DNA of 57,964 nucleotides from contig JAJYRM010000010.1 of NCBI GenBank assembly GCA_021794075.1, positions 1 to 57,964 of the forward strand, read 5' to 3'. Shown here in pieces: positions 44,253 to 52,884 of the stretch. This stretch comes from Bacteroidota bacterium (GTDB taxonomy: Bacteria; Bacteroidota; Ignavibacteria; Kryptoniales; JAKASW01). The translations under genes were made by a program, and so were the position numbers. The notes below the pieces were generated by a model. The model had not been told where the DNA came from, did not search any database, and saw nothing but the letters and a program-made list of their open reading frames with translations. Position 1 is the stretch's first letter, and the number at the start of each line of letters is the position of its first letter.

Positions 44253-44793
44253 ACTTGCTTCCGTTTCTGTAATCACTTTAAAGAAGCCCGAGTTAGATCT
44301 TGTGTCTGATATGTCTGATGGGTATGAATGCCGAGGATATTCTTCTATCCGCTCGTGTCTCCGTCCTCGCGATCCGGCGGCGATGTCTACCCACTCGATG
44401 CTAAGACAGCCGGGTCCCTCCATCGAAGTGTCACAGTCTGCTGCGTCATCAAATTCAACGCGTTGCTTTCGTGTCGTTAGAATCATTAGTGCCGATCAGC
44501 ATACCGTTGCTGAGTAGTGATCTGCGTCCGCGGCGGTGACTAGTGCCGGAGATTGCCGTTGTGGGTAACCCGCGTTAGGATGCCCGTGATAGTCACGGTG
44601 CCTATCTGGCAGGGATGCAATCGCCGGGCTGCAGCGAGTTAGAATTTTACCAGCCGGTAGGTTGCATTGAATCTAACAAGTCATTATTTTCCTGCGTCAG
44701 TGGGAAGAAGTCTCTGAGCCATATCCTGTCTACTCTCTCTTGAGGCGTATTGCAGGGACGCACGTCGTTTTGCGAAAGACAAGGAGGCGAAGC
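44253..44793. other. 541-base spacer, no convincing gene
   Basis: Frames of up to about 100 codons exist on both strands but lack ribosome-binding sites and protein-like patterns. A short inverted repeat CCGTGA/TCACGG lies at 44584-44598. It probably holds the promoter of the DUF3078 gene. Confidence 0.4.
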
Positions 44794-45672
44794 TTGAAAA
44801 AGGCCCTAATTTCGATCGCAGTGGCGGTTTTTGTCCCTATTTGTGCCAGGGGAGATGCCGCATCCGAAGATGCCAAGACATCAAAACCAAAAAATGATTC
44901 CATGAATGTCTGGATCCCGACCATGGTTACTGCTTTGAATGTGAGCCAAATTGCGTTCAGCAATTGGACCCAAGGCGGGTCGAATGCTCTCGCTTGGACT
45001 GCGACGGCCAATATCGGGTACAACTACAGGAGCTTAACGTGGGGCTTACAGAATCATCTTCGTGCCTCATACGGAAGAAACAAAATCGGAAGTCAGAGTT
45101 CCATTGTCACCGACAATAGTTTTCTCCTCGACAACGTCCTGACTTATAGTCTTGGCTGGGCGACTAATCCGTTTTTTAGCAATACTATTATCACAACCAT
45201 AGCCGAAGGCTATTCTTACGCTTCCAGCGTACCAATTCCTATCGCGAACTTTTTCGACCCCGGCTACGTGACTCAAAGCCTGGGTTTCGGTTATTCGAAG
45301 ACTGATAATTTCTCCACACGGCTTGGGTTGGCTGTACAGGAAGTGTTCACGAACAGGTACCGCCAGTATACTGACAATCCAGGCACGACAAACAAGGTGG
45401 AGGCTTTCAAATTCGAAACCGGGCTCGAATCTGTCACGCGCGGTCAACTCCAGATTGCAGACAACTTACTTCTGACAACGGGCCTCCGACTGTTCACCAG
45501 ATTCAAAGATCTCAGTGTATGGGACGTAAGGTGGGAAAACCTTGTAGTGGCCAAAGTGAATTCCTTCATTAATGTAAATCTTGTTTATGACGTCGTGTAT
45601 CAGAAGGATCAATCGCTTACAACGCAAATGAAAGAGGGTCTGCAGGTCGGCGTGACATACACGCTATTCTAG
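44794..45672 (+). CDS. DUF3078-type outer-membrane beta-barrel protein
   Basis: About 292 residues if started at TTG 44794, which has a perfect AAGGAGG at 44781-44787, six bases upstream, and gives the signal peptide KKALISIAVAVFVPICARG. The frame is open to 44740, but only TTG codons are available there. Near the mature N-terminus is ALNVSQIAFSNWTQGGSNAL. This N-W-x-x-G-G-x-N/S-x-L block is the hallmark of DUF3078. The rest is made of alternating strands (LTWGLQNHLRASYGR, NVNLVYDVVYQKD) ending in a terminal Phe, as in outer-membrane barrels. Function unknown. It stands between the peptide cassette and mscL. Confidence 0.8.
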   Translation: MKKALISIAVAVFVPICARGDAASEDAKTSKPKNDSMNVWIPTMVTALNVSQIAFSNWTQGGSNALAWTATANIGYNYRSLTWGLQNHLRASYGRNKIGSQSSIVTDNSFLLDNVLTYSLGWATNPFFSNTIITTIAEGYSYASSVPIPIANFFDPGYVTQSLGFGYSKTDNFSTRLGLAVQEVFTNRYRQYTDNPGTTNKVEAFKFETGLESVTRGQLQIADNLLLTTGLRLFTRFKDLSVWDVRWENLVVAKVNSFINVNLVYDVVYQKDQSLTTQMKEGLQVGVTYTLF

Positions 45673-45722
45673 CCTGTACTCTTCTTGATTAATGTAATTG
45701 TATGAAGCTAAGAGGGGCACGT

Positions 45723-46157
45723 ATGAAAATTGTAGATGAATTCAAAGAATTTGCGATGAGAGGGAGTCTCGTAGACATGGCTGTGGGCATAGTTATCGGT
45801 GCCGCGTTTGGATCGCTAGTCAGATCGCTGGTTGACAATGTTATTATGCCGCCATTTGGAAGAATACTCGGTGGAATGGATTTCAGTGAACTGTTTATCA
45901 ATCTCTCGCCCGGCTCTTATGGCTCGTTGGCGGCCGCGAAAGCTGCTGGAGCAGCGACAATCAACTACGGTCTTTTTCTCAATAGCGTCATTTCTTTTCT
46001 TATCATTTCATGGGCGCTTTTTATTGTTGTGAAATTCATGAACAAGTTCAAGCGTGAAAAGCCTGCGCCAGAACCAGATACAAAAATATGCCCGCAATGT
46101 CAGTCCTCTATCAAGTTGAAAGCGGTTCGTTGTCCCTATTGCACATCTGCCCTGTAA
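45723..46157 (+). CDS. mscL: Large-conductance mechanosensitive channel with C-terminal zinc ribbon
   Basis: About 144 residues from ATG 45723 (AGAGGGG upstream; ATG 45702 is in frame but less likely). The N-terminus DEFKEFAMRGSLVDMAVGIV carries the MscL amphipathic helix and first membrane helix with its pore glycines. The second membrane helix is LFLNSVISFLIISWALFIVV (near residue 90). It opens under membrane tension to release solutes during osmotic downshock. The C-terminal tail adds a C-P-x-C ... C-P-x-C treble (CPQCQSSI, then RCPYC), a zinc-ribbon extension absent in the E. coli protein but seen in some other lineages. It lies 50 bases after the DUF3078 gene. Confidence 0.93.
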   Translation: MKIVDEFKEFAMRGSLVDMAVGIVIGAAFGSLVRSLVDNVIMPPFGRILGGMDFSELFINLSPGSYGSLAAAKAAGAATINYGLFLNSVISFLIISWALFIVVKFMNKFKREKPAPEPDTKICPQCQSSIKLKAVRCPYCTSAL

Positions 46158-46692
46158 CAGTATTGGGATAAGGGCGAAGAGTAGACCGATTCGCATGCTT
46201 GTTAGACCGAGCCTGAACCTTCGGCGTTGACTCTAGAATTACCTGCCTTGGAACGCCGTTCAGTTTAGCTACATCATTGTCGCACGAAATGCTTTGAATT
46301 CTCGATTTAGAGGTGCCTTGAGTGTCAAGTTGAGACCCTCACAACGAGCAACGCGCGTTGTGCCGGAATTCATTCAGAATGAATCTGGCACCCCGTGATG
46401 TTTACAGCTTGTAGCAAACGTTGCTATGGCGCCGTGTGAAAGTGTAGGTTATCTTTTTTCAATTCGCCCCAAGATATTTGAATTGGATGTGAACAAGCTA
46501 CACCGACAGATGTCAGGAGTTTTGTGTGCGCAACTGCTCTATAGAATAAGAACTTTCCCTCCGACGCGTGAACGCGCGCCGAGATTAATATGCTTGAAGT
46601 CCTACCATCCACTTGCGCTTGTATGTTCGTTCGTATTCGTTGTGAAAGACTTTTGGAAAACTGATAGCAAGGCACCGAAGGAGGATTTGGCA
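46158..46692. other. 535-base spacer with palindromes, upstream of the response regulator
   Basis: The open frame that precedes the response regulator in phase (from 46426) is not protein-like and lacks a ribosome-binding site. The notable content is two adjacent palindromes at 46349-46390 (listed separately), about 300 bases upstream of the start. Confidence 0.45.
46349..46390. promoter_or_regulatory. Pair of palindromes: 12-base CAACGCGCGTTG and a 30-base imperfect hairpin
   Basis: CAACGCGCGTTG (46349-46360) is a perfect palindrome. Directly next to it TGCCGG-A-ATTCATTC (46361-46375) pairs with GAATGAAT-CTGGCA (46377-46390), leaving one bulged A, one central A and one G-T pair. No T-tract follows, so an operator or RNA-hairpin role is more likely than a terminator. 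Confidence 0.4.
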
Positions 46693-47325
46693 ATGGCGAA
46701 AGTGATTATTGTGAATGCGTTTCCGGTCCTGCGTAAGGGCGTAAAAGATATCCTGTCAGAGAATGAGAATGTGTCTGTTGTCCTTGAATCTGTCGAGGAA
46801 TCTGAGGTCAGACGCACCATCTTGAAAGAGAAGGTCGATCTTGTGGTGATGGACCTTGAAATACCGGGGAACGACGGGCTGGGAATGTTGAGAATGATCA
46901 AGACTACTGATCCGGCAGTTCCAGTCCTTGTGTTGACAGCGCTCCCTGAGGAACTTTATGGGGTGGCTGCATTCAAGCACGGCGCAGACGCTTATCTCTC
47001 GAATGAATCTGGCACAGAGGAACTCATCCTTGCTGTCCAAAAGCTGATGGGTGGCAGGAGATACATCACTCCACATTTGGCGGAGCGGCTCGCTGAATTT
47101 GTCGAGAACGGAGGACAAAACCTGCCGCATGAACGACTCACGAAAAGAGAGTTCCAAGTAATGCTAATGCTCGGAAGGGGAATGAGCATCAACGACATAT
47201 CCGAGGAATTGTGTCTGAGCTATTGGACCGTAGCAACCTACAAGCGGCGGACACTTACCAAGATGGGCCTTGATTCAGTTGCTCAACTGATGCGGTATGT
47301 CTTAACGGAAGGAATGATGAAGTAA
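46693..47325 (+). CDS. LuxR/NarL-type response regulator with degenerate receiver site
   Basis: 210 residues from ATG 46693, eight bases after AAGGAGG (46678-46684). The long upstream extension of the frame is not coding. The receiver domain (1-~120) keeps Asp54 in DLVVMDLEIPGNDG. But the usual acidic pair is Asn8-Ala9 (VIIVNAFPVLRKGV), and the conserved Lys is replaced (ADAYLSNES). Phosphorylation by the usual Mg-dependent route is therefore doubtful. The C-terminal LuxR HTH is intact: LTKREFQVMLMLGRGMSIND, then LCLSYWTVATYKRRTLTKMG. No partner kinase is adjacent. It lies between mscL and repeat copy B, upstream of the polysaccharide locus it may control. Confidence 0.85.
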   Translation: MAKVIIVNAFPVLRKGVKDILSENENVSVVLESVEESEVRRTILKEKVDLVVMDLEIPGNDGLGMLRMIKTTDPAVPVLVLTALPEELYGVAAFKHGADAYLSNESGTEELILAVQKLMGGRRYITPHLAERLAEFVENGGQNLPHERLTKREFQVMLMLGRGMSINDISEELCLSYWTVATYKRRTLTKMGLDSVAQLMRYVLTEGMMK

Positions 47326-47550
47326 CAACAGTTACTACAAACTAGTCCCACCAAATAGCCTCACAAGAATCACAGCCGCAGTTATTGTGGTAGCTAACAG
47401 CAGCGATTAGATTAGCCAGCGTAGTTGACGGGCGTGCGTTGGCGTTAGGGAGCTTGAAGCCTAAGTTGGTCCTCGAAGTCTTGAGGGACCGGAAATCACA
47501 CGTCGGAAGATACTGCCGCCGTTGAATTTCCGAACCTGATACCAATCCAC
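47321..47550 (+). repeat. Diverged direct repeat, copy B, with conserved 9-bp hairpin
   Basis: The partner of 38162-38390. GCCAGCGTA (47415-47423) pairs with TGCGTTGGC (47435-47443). The A-to-G difference from copy A keeps pairing as G-T. The forward frame ending at TAG 47408-47410 encodes AAVIVVANSSD but has no start codon of its own, because it is preceded by stops inside the end of the response-regulator gene. This argues against a functional peptide here. The copy lies immediately after that gene and about 75 bases before the start of the Wzc-like gene, so it forms most of the untranslated leader region there. Confidence 0.6.
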
Positions 47551-47626
47551 TGCACTAAGGTCATTGTGGAGACGCTGTAACTGCGTTGCGTCAAGTAATA
47601 ATTATTGCTTCATCCAGGGAGGTTGT

Positions 47627-50035
47627 ATGGTATCGAATGACCATACTTGGAACAGTAGCGGAACGAGCGACAAAAGTGTGAGTCGCCGCAGGGTCGTCTC
47701 TCGCCAGGAGAACTTTGAAGATTGGTCCTTCCAGAATATTCTTCGCAAACTTTACGCTCATAAACTGGCTGCGTCGCTCGCATTCTCCATCGTTGTCCTA
47801 GCATCTGCCGCGTATACTCTGAACCAGGAACCGATGTATGAAGCATCAGTAGAGATTTTGATTACGAAGAGCAGATCGGGATCGCAAGGGGGGATGGATG
47901 GGCTGAATGATTACATGCAGCCGAGTGGTTCAGACGAACGGAGAATTTCTGACGAATTGGCGATCATGCGGACTGACAATTTGAGGAACCGTATGGTCCA
48001 GTTTCTTTTCGACAATCCTATTTTGAAATCAGAGACAGGAAGTGACACGCTGAATATACTTCTCCCCTCCAAGGCGGACAGAGCGGAAGGCATTGGACCA
48101 TTCGCGACAAAAGGTGAGGTGGCGGGGCGATTATCCAGTGCCGTCAAATTTACCAACCAGCCGAATTCAGATATTATCGACATCTCTGTGCGGAGCCGAT
48201 CTTCAGAAGAGGCGGCCATGATAGCAAACGCTTACGCGCGAGAGTACTACAATCTGAATGTCAGTTCCAGCCGAGCTATCGCGAGGAACGTTGGAAGCTT
48301 TCTTAGAAACCAGCTCTATGGCGCTCAGACATCCTTAACAGCGGCTGAGGATAGCCTTAGAGCCTATATGCAGTCTCAGCGAATCGTTTCGCTGGATCAG
48401 GAGTCGAACGTGCTTATCAGCGCTATGAGCACGATGGAAGCTCAGAGGGACGACGTTGTCGTAGAAGTGAAGACTCACGAGAACCTTCTAGAAGTGTATC
48501 GTAGTCAGCTGAAGAGCGTCGAACGCTCCTTTTCGTCGCACGTTTCCGACGCACTCGATCCCTACATCGCTCTACTGCAGCAGCAGATCGCGCAACTACA
48601 AGTGAATAGAGATGTGGCCATCGCCCAAAATCCAGCGGCAGCAAATCGCAGCATTTACGATCAGGCTGTGGCGCAGGCCGATTCCCAGATAGCAAGTCTG
48701 CAAAGGAAGCTGAAAGAAAAGACCACCGAATTTATAAACTCGAGGGTCATAGGGACCACTCCCTCGCAACAGGGGCAGAATGGCCGCAGCGCTGGCAGCT
48801 CCGACCCGACGGGATACTACACGGATCTTAGGTTGAAAGTCCTGCAGACGGAGATAGATCTGAGTTCTGAGCGGGCCCAGCAGGAAGCACTAGACAGAAT
48901 ACTTTCCCAATATGACAGAAAATTTTCAAGAATTCCTAGCCAGTACATAAGACTTGCTCAGCTCGAGCGGACGCAACAAAGCCGTTCGAAATTATTTCTG
49001 ATGATTCAGGATAATTTTCAGCAGGCACAGATTGCCGAACAGTCGCAGTTCGGTAACGTACAGATCATCGATCCCGCGTCGCCTCCCGGTTGGCCGGTGA
49101 GCCCACGAGTTCAAGTTAATATTACTGTTGCTGTCCTTTTGGGTCTCGGACTTGCCATAGTTGTGGCGTTCGTTTTGGATCGCCTCGATGGCTCCGTCAA
49201 AGCGCCCGAAGACCTGGAGAAAAAGGGGTTCAAGATCCTCTCTGTGATTCCGATGATCCCGCAGGCGAATGTGACCAGTGGCAAATCGGAAATCGAAAGG
49301 TCAGTGCTCGTTACCGGTCGGAAGGTACCCCTCAGGCTTGTGACTATCCATTCTCCGCTCGATTCCACTTCTGAGACTTATCGCTCTTTACGGACAGTGA
49401 TTCAGTATTCCAGGAGCGTCGGGAAGGTAAGATCGCTGCTTGTGGTCAGCGCGCTCCCGCAAGAGGGAAAATCTACCACTGTCGTGAATCTGTCCGTCGC
49501 TTTTGCTCACGCGGGAATGAAAACGTTGATGCTCGACGCCGACCTGCGAGGTCCTATACTCCATAAGTTGTGGAACGTTCAAGAGAGGCCGGGGCTGATC
49601 GATTTCCTGAGAGATAAGGCACCACTTGATGCGGTAATCAAAGGAACGAGCGTTGAAAATCTCTTTGTCCTTCCCGCAGGCTCGATCTCCTCGAACCCGT
49701 CTGAAATTCTTGGGTCCGACGCAATGAAGTCTTCGATGGAGATACTAAAGCAGAATTTTGACATGGTGATGATTGATTCGCCTCCCGTTCTTGCCGTAAC
49801 GGACGCTGCGGTACTGTCCCAGCTCGCTGATGCGGTACTGTTCGTAACCTCGGCGAAGAGTACGAAGCTCGATTTGGTCGATAAAGGTTCTGAAGCCCTC
49901 AGGCAGGTCGACGCAAACGTGATTGGCTACGTGCTCAACGAGTTCGACTACAGGAAGGCTTACGGCACATACTACAACCATCGATACTACTCTCAATATC
50001 ACAAAAGAAAAGAGCCAGGTAAGGGGAATGTATGA
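47627..50035 (+). CDS. Wzc-like polysaccharide co-polymerase and BY-type tyrosine kinase
   Basis: About 802 residues from ATG 47627 (GGGAGG at 47617-47622). A first membrane helix (LAASLAFSIVVLASAAYTL) is followed by a Wzz-type periplasmic domain with long coiled coils and a GNVQIIDPASPP segment. A second membrane helix (VNITVAVLLGLGLAIVVAFV) leads to the cytoplasmic kinase: Walker A LPQEGKSTTVV, Walker A' MLDADLRGP, Walker B MVMIDSPPVLAV. The C-terminal tail has seven tyrosines within about 22 residues (DYRKAYGTYYNHRYYSQY), the autophosphorylation cluster of BY kinases. It controls export and chain length of exo- or capsular polysaccharide and heads the sugar-nucleotide genes that follow. 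Confidence 0.93.
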   Translation: MVSNDHTWNSSGTSDKSVSRRRVVSRQENFEDWSFQNILRKLYAHKLAASLAFSIVVLASAAYTLNQEPMYEASVEILITKSRSGSQGGMDGLNDYMQPSGSDERRISDELAIMRTDNLRNRMVQFLFDNPILKSETGSDTLNILLPSKADRAEGIGPFATKGEVAGRLSSAVKFTNQPNSDIIDISVRSRSSEEAAMIANAYAREYYNLNVSSSRAIARNVGSFLRNQLYGAQTSLTAAEDSLRAYMQSQRIVSLDQESNVLISAMSTMEAQRDDVVVEVKTHENLLEVYRSQLKSVERSFSSHVSDALDPYIALLQQQIAQLQVNRDVAIAQNPAAANRSIYDQAVAQADSQIASLQRKLKEKTTEFINSRVIGTTPSQQGQNGRSAGSSDPTGYYTDLRLKVLQTEIDLSSERAQQEALDRILSQYDRKFSRIPSQYIRLAQLERTQQSRSKLFLMIQDNFQQAQIAEQSQFGNVQIIDPASPPGWPVSPRVQVNITVAVLLGLGLAIVVAFVLDRLDGSVKAPEDLEKKGFKILSVIPMIPQANVTSGKSEIERSVLVTGRKVPLRLVTIHSPLDSTSETYRSLRTVIQYSRSVGKVRSLLVVSALPQEGKSTTVVNLSVAFAHAGMKTLMLDADLRGPILHKLWNVQERPGLIDFLRDKAPLDAVIKGTSVENLFVLPAGSISSNPSEILGSDAMKSSMEILKQNFDMVMIDSPPVLAVTDAAVLSQLADAVLFVTSAKSTKLDLVDKGSEALRQVDANVIGYVLNEFDYRKAYGTYYNHRYYSQYHKRKEPGKGNV

Positions 50036-50551
50036 TTGTCCTTGAAGTACCGGCGTGTCTCGCTCGCTTTAGCGCCGAAGGATTCTTTGGCGTTGGTTAG
50101 CTATAGAAGGTTTCCGTAAGAGCTTGACACTAAAATCGAATTCAGAAGTGAGAATTCTCAACACTTGTGATTACTCCATAACAGATGCCCCATTGAGGGG
50201 ATCTTCGTACAAAGCTGCAAGGTAACAGGCCTCCTGCGGCGGCCGCGGCAGTGAGTTGAGCATCGGCAGGGAGGATAGACAAAATGGCTGACCCATTCAT
50301 GCTCGAATGGGACTGAGATGGCGAAGCTGTGAAAAGCCACTTGAGGTTTGAGCTTACCATTGAACAAAAACCGAAAGCGGTGACTAGGATGCGAAGAGAT
50401 ATGAAGATTGAAGGCAATGGACATGTGGCGGGAGGGAGAACTGCGAAGGGGGGACCCGAGTGGCAAGGGAGGAACGAGTATGGTGGCAGATTATGGGGTG
50501 TCTATTTATTCACAAATCGTTTCAATCCAACAAAAATGAATCGAGCCTTTT
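50036..50551. other. 516-base spacer, no convincing gene
   Basis: A short frame at 50329-50574 overlaps the next gene and does not look like protein. GGCG/CGCC arms around 50053-50082 could form a small hairpin after the kinase gene. Promoter elements were not clear. Confidence 0.4.
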
Positions 50552-51832
50552 ATGAACTTGAAAGAGAAAATTGAAGGTAAGAAAGCCGAGATCGGTGTAA
50601 TAGGACTCGGATACGTTGGTCTGCCGCTGATAATCGAGTTTGTGAAAGCGGGTTACAAAGTGACGGGATTCGATATTGACGAGCAGAAGGTTGCTTCACT
50701 TGTCGAAGGCAAAAGCTACATAAGGCACATAAGCTGTGAAGCGATCCGAGGAATTCTTCCGGGGTTCGAGCCGACTACTGATTTCTCGAAGCTTTCCGGT
50801 ATGGATGCCATCATCATATGTGTCCCTACACCGCTCGACAAGAACCGAGAACCGGACATGACTTATGTGTTCGACACGGCAAGGACCGTCTCTAAATATC
50901 TTCGCAAGGGACAGCTGATATCGCTCGAGTCGACAACCTATCCGGGGACAACAGATGGTGATATCCGGCGAATATTGGAAGAGACAGGACTCAAGGCAGG
51001 AACCGATTTCTATCTGGCCTTCTCTCCGGAAAGGGAAGATCCGAACAACAAGGACTATCACACAAGCACAATACCAAAGGTAGTGGGCGGTATAAATCCG
51101 GGCTCTTTGGAGGTGGCAAAAGCGCTTTATGACCGCATTGTGGAGAGAACCGTGCCTGTGTCGTGCACGCGAGTTGCTGAGGCGACGAAAATTCTCGAAA
51201 ATACTTTTCGCGCCGTAAACATAGCCCTTGTCAATGAGCTCAAAATGACATTCATGAAAATGGGAATCGACATTTGGGAAGTGATCGAAGCGGCAAAGAC
51301 GAAGCCGTTCGGTTTTATGCCTTTTTATCCCGGCCCGGGACTCGGCGGACATTGTATCCCGATTGACCCGTTCTACCTTACCTGGAAGGCGCGCGAATAC
51401 GGAGTAGCCACGAGATTCATTGAGCTAGCAGGAGAAATAAATGCTTCGATGCCCGATTTCGTCGTGCAACGTGTTATGGACGCATTGAACACGACAGGCA
51501 AACCTCTAAAAGGCGCTAGGATCCTCATACTTGGGCTCGCCTATAAGGCAAACGTCGACGATTACCGCGAGTCACCAACATTCCAATTAATGGAGAAACT
51601 TGAAGAGAAGGGCGCTGAAGTCAGCTACAACGATCCATATATACCCGTCATCGGGATGACGAGGGAGCACGCAAAATTTGGCGGGAAGAAGTCCGTCGGT
51701 ATCACAGATGATTATGACGTGATACTGATTGCGACTGCCCACGACGATTACAGGTCAATAGACTTTTCGCGCCTGAACTGCACGCTGGTTGACACGCGAA
51801 ATTTGTTGAACGGCAAGGCTATCAAAGCTTAA
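50552..51832 (+). CDS. wbpA: UDP-N-acetylglucosamine 6-dehydrogenase (WbpA-type)
   Basis: 426 residues. NAD-binding IGVIGLGYVGLPLIIEFVKA (about residues 16-35). FSPEREDPNNKDYHTS and KVVGGINP are characteristic of the UDP-HexNAc dehydrogenases that make N-acetylhexosaminuronic acids. The catalytic cysteine is in GPGLGGHCIPIDPFYL. The C-terminal domain carries LGLAYKANVDDYRESPTF. It oxidises C6 of UDP-GlcNAc to the acid with two NAD+. ATG 50552 has no clear ribosome-binding site. With the next three genes it forms a complete WbpA/B/D/E set, which is why I prefer WbpA over other family members. Confidence 0.85.
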   Translation: MNLKEKIEGKKAEIGVIGLGYVGLPLIIEFVKAGYKVTGFDIDEQKVASLVEGKSYIRHISCEAIRGILPGFEPTTDFSKLSGMDAIIICVPTPLDKNREPDMTYVFDTARTVSKYLRKGQLISLESTTYPGTTDGDIRRILEETGLKAGTDFYLAFSPEREDPNNKDYHTSTIPKVVGGINPGSLEVAKALYDRIVERTVPVSCTRVAEATKILENTFRAVNIALVNELKMTFMKMGIDIWEVIEAAKTKPFGFMPFYPGPGLGGHCIPIDPFYLTWKAREYGVATRFIELAGEINASMPDFVVQRVMDALNTTGKPLKGARILILGLAYKANVDDYRESPTFQLMEKLEEKGAEVSYNDPYIPVIGMTREHAKFGGKKSVGITDDYDVILIATAHDDYRSIDFSRLNCTLVDTRNLLNGKAIKA

Positions 51833-51864
51833 AGATCTAATTAAGAAGTGAGCGGTTCTGACTA

Positions 51865-52884
51865 ATGGAAACCATCAAGGAATTGGGACTGGCGATTGTC
51901 GGGTGTGGTCGCTGGGGAATGAACCACGTGAAGACAGCGAGCGCCTTGTTTGGTGGGAATCTTGTCATGGTTGCTGACATGAACCCTGCCGCTGCCGAGA
52001 CCGTGAAAAAGATATCGACGGACATCGAGTTCACTCCGGATCTGGAAAAAGTCGCCGCCGATGAAAGGATCAACGCGGTTATTGTGGCGACTCCGGCGGA
52101 AACTCACTACGCCGTGACAAAGAAGTTGCTCCAGGCCGGCAAGAATGTATTGGTCGAGAAGCCTCTGACTATACTTTCGATACAGGCACAGGCGCTGGTG
52201 GATTTTGCGGAAGTAAGGCACCTTAAACTCATGGTCGGACACGTACTCTTGTACCACCCCGCTGTGCGGAAGTTGAAAGAGCTACTGAAAAGCGGGAAAG
52301 TGGGAAAGTTACAATACGTCTATAGCAACAGGCTTAACTTCGGGACCGTGCGGTCTGAAGAAAACATCCTTTGGAGCTTTGCTCCGCATGATATATCGAT
52401 TATACAGATGTTGACCGGGTCGAACCCAATCTGGGTCGGCGCGTGGGGGGCTTCGTTCCTGCAGCCTCATATTGAAGATTCCACCGTCACATGCCTTTCG
52501 TACCCGAGTAACGTAAACGCGCACATATTCGTAAGTTGGCTTCATCCCTTCAAGGAACAGCGGCTGGTGGTCATAGGAGATAATGGCATGATAGTTTTTG
52601 AGGACAACCTGCCGAAAGATAAACTAAAATTTTACCCGAAGCACTTTGCGGCGAACCACGGCACGATCGAGAAATTTGATGGCGAATACGAGATCATACC
52701 GCATGAAGAAGGGCAGCCGCTTGAAGAGGAGCAGCGCCACTTTGCTGAATGCGTCATGTTCGACCGCAGGCCGTTGACAGATGGGAAACATGCGCTTGAA
52801 GTACTCGCAATCTTGGAAAAAGCCGAAAGGAGTGTCAGAGAAAATGGAGTTAAGATCGCTCAACGTGAATTTTTATGTCAATGA
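51865..52884 (+). CDS. wbpB: Gfo/Idh/MocA oxidoreductase, WbpB-type 3-dehydrogenase
   Basis: 339 residues. Rossmann start LGLAIVGCGRWGMNHVKTA and the EKP motif in AGKNVLVEKPLTIL. HDISIIQMLTG is the usual C-terminal-domain histidine-aspartate segment. In the WbpA-WbpB-WbpE-WbpD route this enzyme oxidises C3 of UDP-GlcNAcA to the 3-keto form before transamination. Position between the WbpA-type dehydrogenase (32 bases upstream) and the acetyltransferase (41-base overlap) supports the role. On sequence alone only the general family is certain. Confidence 0.78.
   Translation: METIKELGLAIVGCGRWGMNHVKTASALFGGNLVMVADMNPAAAETVKKISTDIEFTPDLEKVAADERINAVIVATPAETHYAVTKKLLQAGKNVLVEKPLTILSIQAQALVDFAEVRHLKLMVGHVLLYHPAVRKLKELLKSGKVGKLQYVYSNRLNFGTVRSEENILWSFAPHDISIIQMLTGSNPIWVGAWGASFLQPHIEDSTVTCLSYPSNVNAHIFVSWLHPFKEQRLVVIGDNGMIVFEDNLPKDKLKFYPKHFAANHGTIEKFDGEYEIIPHEEGQPLEEEQRHFAECVMFDRRPLTDGKHALEVLAILEKAERSVRENGVKIAQREFLCQ

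Noticed and set aside
46426-46692. N-terminal extension of the response regulator from ATG 46426
   Set aside because: The extension is not receiver-like, and the ATG at 46693 has a strong AAGGAGG at good spacing.
50329-50574. 81-codon ORF before the WbpA-type gene
   Set aside because: It overlaps the start of a certain gene, lacks a ribosome-binding site and has a random-looking product.
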